Below, in pieces: positions 40,218-48,300 of a stretch of 50,334 nucleotides of DNA. The DNA comes from WRAI01 sp031549605 (GTDB lineage Bacteria > Bacillota > Clostridia > Oscillospirales > UBA929): assembly GCA_031549605.1 (NCBI GenBank), contig JAVBPM010000017.1, positions 1-50,334 of the forward strand, in the 5' to 3' direction. Below the pieces are notes generated by a model. It ran no database searches. It saw nothing but the letters and a program-made list of their open reading frames with translations, and was not told the DNA's origin. The stretch's first letter is position 1. Every line of letters starts with the position of its first letter. The position numbers were made by a program, and so were the translations under genes.

Positions 40218-42435
40218 GGGAAGTGCTCCTTTCTAATTTAACCTTCTTTAAGCGCAGCGCATTGCCTACCACCGTCACCGACGACAGGCTCATGGCCGCA
40301 GCGGCAAGCATCGGGTCGAGCAGCGGCCCGCCAAACAGCGCCTTGAGCAGCCCCATGGCCACCGGAATGCCCAGCACATTGTAGGCAAAGGCCCAGAACA
40401 AATTCTGCTTGACGGTTCGCAGTGTGGCGTTCGACAGCAGAATGGCCTGTTTGAGGTCGCGCAGGTCGTTTTTCATCAGCACGACATCGGCCGATTCGAC
40501 GGCAATGTCGCTGCCCGAAGCGACGGCAAAGCCGATATCGGCCTGTGCCAGCGCCAGCGCGTCGTTGATGCCGTCACCCACCATAGCGACGCGGTGCCCG
40601 CCCAGCCGCAGCTGGGTGATGGCGCGGCCCTTGCCGTCGGGCAAGATGGCGGCGCGCACGTGGTCGGTGTCAATGCCCACCTGCTGGGCAATATGCGCGG
40701 CCGTGCGCCTGTTGTCGCCGGTCAGCATATACACCTCCAGCCCCATGCCCTGCAGCGCCTCGACGGCGGCAACGCTGGTGTCGCGCACGCGGTCGGCCAC
40801 GGCAATGACACCGGCGGGCTGGTTGTTAACAGCGACAAAAAGCGGCGTCTTGCCTTGGTCGGCCAGCCGCTCGCCGTCGGCCTTCATGGCCGGCGTCATC
40901 AGCCGGTGCTTGTTCATCAACCGCTCGTTGCCGATGACCACCGGCAGCTCGCGCCACTTGCAGGTCAGCCCGTAGCCGGGCAGCGCCTGAAACGACTCCA
41001 CCGGCTCGGGCGGCAGCTGCCGCTGCTTGGCCTCGCGCGTCACTGCAGCGGCAATCGGGTGCTCGCTGTAGCTCTCGGCAGTGGCGGTCAGCGCCAGCAG
41101 TGTCGCCTCCTCCCAGCCGTGCGCGGGCACAACGTCAGTCACGTCGGGCCGTCCGCCGGTCAGTGTGCCCGTTTTGTCAATGGCGATGCGGTCTACGGCG
41201 TGCAGCCGTTCCAAAATCTCGGCGTTTTTAATCAGTATGCCCATGCGCGCGGCGCGTCCCATGCCGACGGTAACGGCCGTCGGCGTCGCGAGACCCAACG
41301 CACAGGGACAGGCGATGACCAGCACCGACACCCCGACGCGCAGCGCTGTGCCCACCCCCGCGCCGGTCAGCAGCCAAACGGCAGCCGACAGCAATGCCAG
41401 CAGCATAACCACCGGCACGAAAATCGCGCTAACCCGGTCGGCCAGCCGCGCCATCGGCGCCTTGCTACCCACCGCCTGCTCGACCAGCGCCACCATCTGT
41501 GCCAGCGCCGTGTCCTTGCCCACGCGCGTCACGCGCACGGTCAGCGAACCTTCGGCATTGCGCGTGCCGCAAATAACGCTGTCGCCCGTTTTCTTGTCCT
41601 GTGGCAGACTCTCGCCACTCATCACGCTCTCGTCGACGGCGCTCTCGCCGGCCAGCACCATGCCGTCGGCCGCCACGGTCATGCCCGGCTTGACCAGCAT
41701 GGTGTCGCCCACGACAACGGCATGCGCCGGCAGCTCGACCTGCTGACCCTCGCGCAGCACCACGGCCGTCTGCGGCGCTAAGGCCAGCAGCTGCTGCAGC
41801 GATGAGGTCGTCCGACCCTTGGCGCGCGCTTCCAAAAACTTGCCCAGTGTTATCAGCGTGACAATCATGGCGGCAGTTTCAAAGAAATAATGGGCGTGCC
41901 GTTCGTCAAAAATCGCGCGCGCCCACTCGTACAGGCTGTAAACAAACGACGCGCCCGAGCCCAACGCAATCAGGCTGTCCATGTTGGGCGTGCGCTTAAA
42001 CAGATTTACGATACCGTGGAAAAAGATGTCGCGGTTAATCACCAGCACCGGCGCGCAGAGCAAAAACTGCATTAGGCCGTACCACACCGGCACATGCTCA
42101 AGATTAATCGCCTCGGGCAGCGTTACCACCATCGGCAGCATGGCGACAATAAAAAGCGGCAGCGTAAAAATCACCGACCACAGCAATCGCTTGCGCAGCG
42201 ACTGCTCGGCGCTGCCGACCCGCGCGTCCTCCATGTCAACAACGTGGTAGCCCGCCTTTTCCACCGCAGCGGCCACACGCTCCAGCGTTTCGGGGCTGTC
42301 GTAGTCAACTGACAGCGTCTCGGTGGCAAAGTTAACCGCCGCCTGCTGTACGCCGTCCAGCGCGCCGACGACGCGTTCAACGGCACGCACACAAGCCGCG
42401 CAGGTCATGCCCTCTATTTTCAGTACAGTATGCAC
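40186..42435 (-). CDS. copA: Copper-exporting P1B-type ATPase
   Basis: A 749-residue P-type ATPase. It has one N-terminal metal-binding domain (GMTCAACVRAVERV, CxxC at 11-14), eight membrane segments, the ion-path motif CPCALGLATPTAV near residue 375, the phosphorylation motif DKTGTLTGG near 420, the HP site SEHPIAAAV and the hinge VGDGINDALALAQADIGFAV near 618. The CPC motif and NP/YN...M-S-S helices indicate Cu(I). Only one HMA domain is present, with a free chaperone encoded next. The start is preceded by GGAGGTATTCA. Confidence 0.95.
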   Translation of the reverse strand: MHTVLKIEGMTCAACVRAVERVVGALDGVQQAAVNFATETLSVDYDSPETLERVAAAVEKAGYHVVDMEDARVGSAEQSLRKRLLWSVIFTLPLFIVAMLPMVVTLPEAINLEHVPVWYGLMQFLLCAPVLVINRDIFFHGIVNLFKRTPNMDSLIALGSGASFVYSLYEWARAIFDERHAHYFFETAAMIVTLITLGKFLEARAKGRTTSSLQQLLALAPQTAVVLREGQQVELPAHAVVVGDTMLVKPGMTVAADGMVLAGESAVDESVMSGESLPQDKKTGDSVICGTRNAEGSLTVRVTRVGKDTALAQMVALVEQAVGSKAPMARLADRVSAIFVPVVMLLALLSAAVWLLTGAGVGTALRVGVSVLVIACPCALGLATPTAVTVGMGRAARMGILIKNAEILERLHAVDRIAIDKTGTLTGGRPDVTDVVPAHGWEEATLLALTATAESYSEHPIAAAVTREAKQRQLPPEPVESFQALPGYGLTCKWRELPVVIGNERLMNKHRLMTPAMKADGERLADQGKTPLFVAVNNQPAGVIAVADRVRDTSVAAVEALQGMGLEVYMLTGDNRRTAAHIAQQVGIDTDHVRAAILPDGKGRAITQLRLGGHRVAMVGDGINDALALAQADIGFAVASGSDIAVESADVVLMKNDLRDLKQAILLSNATLRTVKQNLFWAFAYNVLGIPVAMGLLKALFGGPLLDPMLAAAAMSLSSVTVVGNALRLKKVKLERSTSHDNSTQAERP

Positions 42436-42465
42436 ATTGAATACCTCCAGCTCTTATCGAACAGT

Positions 42466-42494
42466 GTACATGAACAGCGCTAAAATGACAAGAC
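42466..42494 (-). promoter_or_regulatory. copA promoter flanked by an inverted repeat
   Basis: Minus-strand TTGTCA, 17 nt, TACACT. An 8-bp inverted repeat, TTATCGAA (42454-42461) and TTCGATAA (42501-42508), brackets the promoter and could be a pair of operator half-sites. Beyond it the 299-nt divergent gap shows only the promoter of the ABC operon. Confidence 0.5.
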
Positions 42495-42668
42495 TCTAGT
42501 TTCGATAAACGCACGGCGATGCAAGCCCGTTTACAACGATCTAAAGAGCCTGTTATAGGTTTACATAACTAGTTTACAATCCTCCATTTTATTGAGCCAG
42601 CGCTGTCAACACCAAACCAGTTATGGTAATAGGTTCATATTTTTATACAGTGATGGCGGATAATTGTA

Positions 42669-42696
42669 TTGACATGCCGGCCAGACGCCCTATACT
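42669..42696 (+). promoter_or_regulatory. Promoter of the ABC exporter-like operon
   Basis: TTGACA (42669-42674), 16 nt, TATACT (42691-42696), about 38 nt before the start codon. Confidence 0.7.
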
Positions 42697-42734
42697 GGAA
42701 GTGGAGTAGTATAAACTAGGGAGGCATACCGTTA

Positions 42735-43430
42735 ATGACACAGGACAAGTTGCTGGTGTGCAGCGACGTCAACAAGACCTACAAGCCGCGTGTCGAGACG
42801 ATTCGCGTGCTCAATAGCGTATCATTGCAGGTGCTCCAAGGCGAAATTTGTATTATCACAGGCAAGAGCGGCGCGGGCAAGTCGACGCTGCTGTCGATTT
42901 TGGCCGGCATCGAGCGACAGGACTCGGGCGCCGTGTCGTTTGACGGGCAGGACTACGCGTCTCTCAGCCGCGCGGCACAGACACGCCTTCGCGGCGAGCA
43001 CATGGGCTTTGTGTTTCAGAGCTTTCACCTGATTCCGACCTGGAACGCCTTTGAAAACGTCGAGGCCTCCATTTTGCACACCCAGCTGTCGAGCCAGCAG
43101 CGCGCCGACAAGGTCAACGCCATTCTCGATCGGCTGGGACTGGCCGACCGCAAGGACAACCTGCCGGTTGAGCTGAGTGTCGGCCAGCAGCAGCGCGTTG
43201 CCATCGCGCGCGCGATTGTGCACCGACCCAAGCTTATTTTTGCCGACCAGCCCACCGGCGACCTCGACGACGCCACCGCCAGTGAGATTGTTGATTTGCT
43301 GGTTGAATACGTCAAGGAAGCCAACGCCACTTTGGTAGTCGCCGCGCACGGCCACTTTCCGCTGCACATCGCCGACTCGGTCTATGTGCTGGAAAACGGT
43401 CAGCTGTCCGCGACCGAGAACGGGGTGTAG
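42735..43430 (+). CDS. ABC transporter ATPase (MacB/LolD-like) with altered Walker-B residue
   Basis: A 231-residue ATPase of the MacB/LolD class that works with FtsX-like permeases. Walker A is GKSGAGKSTLLSILAG (near residue 42), the Q-loop is FVFQSFHLIPTWNAFENV, the signature is LSVGQQQRVAIARAI, and the H-loop is VVAAHGHF. The Walker B region reads LIFADQPTGDLDD: the catalytic Glu found in almost all active ABC ATPases (ADEPTG) is Gln. In other ABC proteins the same change traps ATP and blocks hydrolysis. GGGAGGCATACCGTTA precedes the start. The permease begins 2 nt after the stop. Confidence 0.92.
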   Translation: MTQDKLLVCSDVNKTYKPRVETIRVLNSVSLQVLQGEICIITGKSGAGKSTLLSILAGIERQDSGAVSFDGQDYASLSRAAQTRLRGEHMGFVFQSFHLIPTWNAFENVEASILHTQLSSQQRADKVNAILDRLGLADRKDNLPVELSVGQQQRVAIARAIVHRPKLIFADQPTGDLDDATASEIVDLLVEYVKEANATLVVAAHGHFPLHIADSVYVLENGQLSATENGV

Positions 43431-43432
43431 TC

Positions 43433-44698
43433 ATGGGCGTGTATTTCAAGTGCGCCATGCGTGAGCTGCTGCGCCGCAAAAAAAGAAGTCTGGTCACAAT
43501 CATCAGCTATTTCTTTGCCATTGTCATTCTCGTCGTGCTGCTCAGCGTGGTGCTGCTGTCGACCGACGCGTCTGACAACATCATGACCACAACCGGCACA
43601 CACTTTATGTTCTATTCACCGGTGCAAACCGGCGCGGGCGCCGAGTGTCCGGTCGGCTGCGTGACCGCCCAATTCAAGGAGTACGACGAGGCCAGCCTCA
43701 AGCCGTACGACCAAAAAGCCGAGGGCTTTATCGCCGACAGCCTGTTTACCAACCTGTTTCAGCAGCCGGTGATTGAAGAAATCCGCAAGATTGACTACGT
43801 GCGCGACGCGTCGGCCTATCTCTTGTTCCGCTTAAAATCGGTCGAGGACCGCCACGTCTATTCGGTCGGCGGCATTGACACCACCAACACCGTGGCTGTC
43901 TACACCACCACCTGCTCGCCCAACGACTTGATTGACGGTCGGTTCCTGTCGCCGCAGGACAAAGACGTTGTCATGGTCGAGGCCGGTTACGCCAAGGCAC
44001 GCAGTCTGGCGGTGGGTCAGCAAGTAGAGGTGTCGGGCGTTGATTACCCCATCGTCGGCATCGTCAATTCGGGCATCCGACCGGGCAAGGCCGATATTTA
44101 TATGTCGTTCCAAGACGCCGAGACGGCCATCAACCGCCGCTTGGAGACACCGATTGCCAACCTGTTCAACGTCGTGCTGGTCGAGGTGGCCAACGCCAAA
44201 TACCAGCCGCAGGTCATGAACGACGTCAAAACGCTGACCAACGGCGTTGTGTCTACATACAACTGCTATGTGCCCGCCGCGCAGGTGCTGGGCATCAACG
44301 AGAATTTTATCAGCCTGTTTGTCATTTTGCTGGCCGCTGCCTTCTTTATCATCATTGTGAAAGGCCAGTATTCCAACGTGGTGGAGCGCCGCCGCGAAAT
44401 CGGCATTCTCAAGGTCGTCGGCTGGACCAACGGGCAAATCGCCGCCGAAATCATGACCGAGTCGGTGTTGACAGCGCTGATTGGCGGCCTGTGCGGCTCG
44501 GTAGTCTCGATGCTGGTTCTCTGGCTTGTGCCCATCGGCGAAATTGTCTCGCCCGGTACGCCGCTAAACATTACCGCCACATGGCTTACACTGGCCATCG
44601 GCATGGGCATGGCGCTGGTCGGCGGCATTTTGGCCGGCCTGCTGCCGGCGCTGCGTAGCGCCAGAGAAAACCCGGCCGATGCCATCCGCAATCTGTAA
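43433..44698 (+). CDS. FtsX/MacB-like ABC permease with a CPVGC motif
   Basis: A 421-residue permease with one N-terminal helix (about 18-43, SLVTIISYFFAIVILVVLLSVVLL), a large extracytoplasmic domain (about 45-285) and three C-terminal helices (about 287-308, 340-365, 385-408). The FtsX-domain end QYSNVVERRREIGILKVVGWTNGQI and LLPALRSARENPADAIRNL is diagnostic. This topology is that of MacB-type mechanotransmission proteins rather than ordinary channels. Near residue 70 the outer domain has AECPVGCVTAQF, a CxxxC pair that could bind a metal or form a disulfide. It overlaps no gene; the lipoprotein starts 16 nt downstream. Confidence 0.88.
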   Translation: MGVYFKCAMRELLRRKKRSLVTIISYFFAIVILVVLLSVVLLSTDASDNIMTTTGTHFMFYSPVQTGAGAECPVGCVTAQFKEYDEASLKPYDQKAEGFIADSLFTNLFQQPVIEEIRKIDYVRDASAYLLFRLKSVEDRHVYSVGGIDTTNTVAVYTTTCSPNDLIDGRFLSPQDKDVVMVEAGYAKARSLAVGQQVEVSGVDYPIVGIVNSGIRPGKADIYMSFQDAETAINRRLETPIANLFNVVLVEVANAKYQPQVMNDVKTLTNGVVSTYNCYVPAAQVLGINENFISLFVILLAAAFFIIIVKGQYSNVVERRREIGILKVVGWTNGQIAAEIMTESVLTALIGGLCGSVVSMLVLWLVPIGEIVSPGTPLNITATWLTLAIGMGMALVGGILAGLLPALRSARENPADAIRNL

Positions 44699-44714
44699 GA
44701 GCGAGGTGAGGAAA

Positions 44715-45308
44715 ATGCGTCTAATGCGTGCCCGCGCCGTGCTCATAGGCGTAGCGGCGTCACTGCTGTTGTCGCTGCCGGTGGGCTGTCGTTCCGACGA
44801 CTCGCTGCCGCACACGACGGTGCGTCCGCTCGCGCTGGCCACACAAGCACCCGGCGAAACGCCACCGCCCTTTCCCGATACCGACATTGTCACAACTGAC
44901 GCGGCCAATCTGGAGGTCTTTATCTTTGAGTGGCCGGTCGTTTTCAAGGACGCCGCGCCTCTACTAGTCGGCGACACGCCGTATCTCCCCCTCGCGGCGA
45001 TGATAGAAGCCATGCGCGGCGAGTACAACTGGGACCCGAACACCCACGAGTGCATCGGCAACACCGCCAACAACCAGTCGTTTTTGGTCAATCTGGGCGA
45101 GAACTGGTTTATGATGCCCAACCGCGAGAAGAAGCAGCTGGACAATCAGGTCATTCAACACAACGGCACCGCCTACGTCAGCATTGAGTTTCTGCGCGTC
45201 TATTTGAACACGCCCATCACTTGGCTGAAGGCCGACAACAAAATGTACCTATACCCAGAGGCGTGTGCACCGGATCAAAACGACTGCGGCACAGATACCG
45301 TGTGCTAG
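44715..45308 (+). CDS. Lipoprotein with copper-amine-oxidase-N-like domain and Cys-rich tail
   Basis: A 197-residue protein starting at ATG 44715 behind GAGGTGAGG. The signal region RAVLIGVAASLLLSLPVGC ends in a probable lipobox (PVGC). The mature part (about 75-185) has two strand-turn units, LVGDTPYLPLAAMIEAMRGEYNWD and NGTAYVSIEFLRVYLNTPITWLKADNKMYLYP, typical of the copper amine oxidase N-terminal/stalk domain found on many clostridial surface proteins. The C-terminus CAPDQNDCGTDTVC carries three closely spaced cysteines, unusual for the domain. It is probably the external partner of the ABC permease. Confidence 0.7.
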   Translation: MRLMRARAVLIGVAASLLLSLPVGCRSDDSLPHTTVRPLALATQAPGETPPPFPDTDIVTTDAANLEVFIFEWPVVFKDAAPLLVGDTPYLPLAAMIEAMRGEYNWDPNTHECIGNTANNQSFLVNLGENWFMMPNREKKQLDNQVIQHNGTAYVSIEFLRVYLNTPITWLKADNKMYLYPEACAPDQNDCGTDTVC

Positions 45309-45333
45309 AAAGATTCGAAAGGGGGATTACATT

Positions 45334-48300
45334 ATGAAACGCAAAACCACCCACCGTTACCTGTCCTGTTTTTTGTGCGTGACCCTGCTGCTCTCGCTCG
45401 TGGCCATTCCGGCCGGCGCCGCGCCGACACAGGAGGCCGGACAGATAACCGGGCAGCTCGACTTCATCGCCAAAACCAAGGCGGCGGAAGACACCGTGCG
45501 CACCTTCACCGGCAGCACGCTGGCCAACTATAACTTTCCGCTGTCGGGCATTGGCACGGGCGTCATCTTCTTTAACGGCAACGCCAAGCCTCACAAATGG
45601 CCCATTGGTATTCTGGGCGACACGAACGTGATGGTCAACAACAGCGCGTTCTCGCTGGTCATCAACGACAACGGCACCAAAACGACCAAGGTGCTGCAGG
45701 GCAAAGGCGGCGGCAGCACAAACTGGACGGAAAACCAGCCGCTGAGCAACAGCCGCGTGAGCGGTAAGCACGGCAGTTACCACGTCAGCTCGACCGACAC
45801 AGCGCCGTTTTTGGGCAGCACCTATAATGACGGCATGACCGGCTCCATCGTCAGCAGCCAATTTGTGCTGCCCGCCGCCTGTACGCAGGTGACGGCGCTG
45901 ATGTGCGGCGGCAGCGACAGCAGCAAGGTGTATCTGGCGCTGTGCGACGCATCTACCGGCAACGTGCTGGTCAAGATGACCGGCAACAACAGCAACACCT
46001 TTGCCAACACAACGATGAACGTCTCGGCCTATCAGGGTCGCAACGTGTACTTTGAAATTGCCGACAACGCGACCGGCTCGTGGGGCCATATCACCGTCGA
46101 CTACATCCAGCTCAAGGACGCCGGCGGCACCGAGGTGGCTTCCACCTTTGCCAACGGCGACTTTGAAACCGGCGATATGACCGGCTGGAGCGTGAAGGGC
46201 AGCACCAGTCTGCCGCAGAGCTATTACTACGACAAGGTAGTGGCCACGCCGCAGTACCCCATCGGTGCCTACGAGTTTTCGCAGACCGGCGGCTCGCCGG
46301 TCAAAGCGACACTGGAAATGATGAGCCCGATGGTGCCGATGAGCGAACGCGATTCGATTTTGCCAGCCGGTGTGTTTAACATTATTTTGGAAAACACGAC
46401 CGACCACGCGCTGGACGTGTCGGTGCTGTCGACGCTGGCCAACGGTTTGGTCGGCACGCGCACCAACACCGCGACCTCCAGCAGCCAATACGGCAGCTAT
46501 GTCACGCTTAACGCCACCGGCGCGGCGGCGGGCACGTTGCAGGTGGGCAGTCTGTGTCTGCAAACCAATGCCGCCGGCTCCTCCTTCAGCGCCGGTGCCG
46601 CCAACATGAAAAACCTGATGGATCAGGTCTCGACCACCGGCTCACTCGACGGCGCAACAACAGCCAGTGCGTCCTCGCCGGTTGCCGGTGTCTGTGCGCC
46701 GGTCACACTGCAGGCGGGCGAGAAAAAAACCGTAACCTTCACCTGGTCGTGGTACTTCCCGCACATGAAGGGCTCGGACATTTGGGGCAGCAACGCCACC
46801 GATGTGTCGCGCCGCTACGTCAACTTCTACAGTGACGTCACCAGCGTTATGAAGGATCTGGTCGACCGCAAGACGGCGCTGATTGACAAGACCTATCTAT
46901 ACCGCGACACCATGTACGACTCCAACCTGCCCTACTATCTCATCGACGCGGTGACGTCAACCTCGGACGTTCTGCGTTCGCCCACCATGTTCCTCACCAA
47001 AAACGGTGAGATTTACGCCTGGGAGGGCGTCTACGACGGCAACCCCGGCTCCGGCTGCTGCGAGGGCAACGCGCAGCACGTTTGGAACTATCAGGAGACG
47101 CTATCCAACATGTATCCCGAGCTGGCGCGCCGCTGGCGGAAGCAGGACTTCAACCTGCAGCTGAGCAGCGGCCTGATGCGCAACCGTATTGAGTCGGTTC
47201 CGGCGCCGGCAACCCCGACGGTGTCGGGCGACTGGGCAAACTGGACCGGTCCGGCCACCGACGGCACGCTGGTGGGCATCGCCTCGGTGTATAAAGAATA
47301 CCTCTATTCCTCCGACACCAGCTTCCTCACCACCATTTGGCCCAAAGCCAAGAAAGCCATGGACGGCTCGATTGCCACCTGGGATCCCGACGAGGACGGC
47401 GTCAACGAATACGTCAACTTCACCACGCTCGACGGCAAGATGGGCGGTCTGTGGGTGCGCGTCACCGGCCTGTACCATTTGGCACTGCGTGCCAGCGAGG
47501 AAATGGCCCTTATCATGGGCGACTTCGCGTCGGCCTCCAAATACCACGCGCTGTACGAATCGGGTCGCGAAATCCTCAACAGCAGATCGTACAACGGTGA
47601 GTATTTCTACCAGGAGGGCAAGGACTATTACGGCGACGGCGACGACGCCACCGAGGTCGGCCCCGGCCTGATGGCCGACCACATGCTGGGCCAGAGCCAC
47701 GCCTATCAATACGGGTTGGGCGAGCTGCTGCCGCTCGATCGCATTCAGTCGTCCAACAACTCGGTCTTCAAGTACAGCTTCTTCTACCCCATCAACAACC
47801 GCATCACCGGCCGCGGCTTTGCCAAGCCGACCGACGCGGCCACCATGCTGGGCTGGTGGCCCAACAACGACAAACCGGCGCACGTCGCCAAGTTCCTCGA
47901 CGAGGACATGCACGGCTTCACCTACGTCGGCGCCATTGTCAACATGTACACCGGCAACATTGACAAAGCGCTGGCCACCATCTACTCCATTCGCGACCGT
48001 CACAACGGCGTCGGCTACGACCCGCTGAACGAGGTCGAGTGCGGCTCCTATTACGGTCGTGACCTGATTACTTACGGTCTGCTGACGGCTGCCACCGGCG
48101 CTGAAAAGAACGTACCGGCCAAAACCATCGGCTTCAAGCCCAACCTGACGCCCGAGGATATCCGCGCCTACTTCACCTACGGCGACGGCTGGGGCACGTT
48201 TGCGCAAAAACAGACGATTGCCAACACACAGACGGTGCAGACCGACACGCTGACCGTCAAATACGGCACCATGAGCATCGGCACACTCGATTTCCGTTTC

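Noticed and set aside
45217..46563. 448-codon minus-strand frame across the lipoprotein/GH116 junction
   Set aside because: It spans two real genes on the opposite strand and has no recognisable domain.
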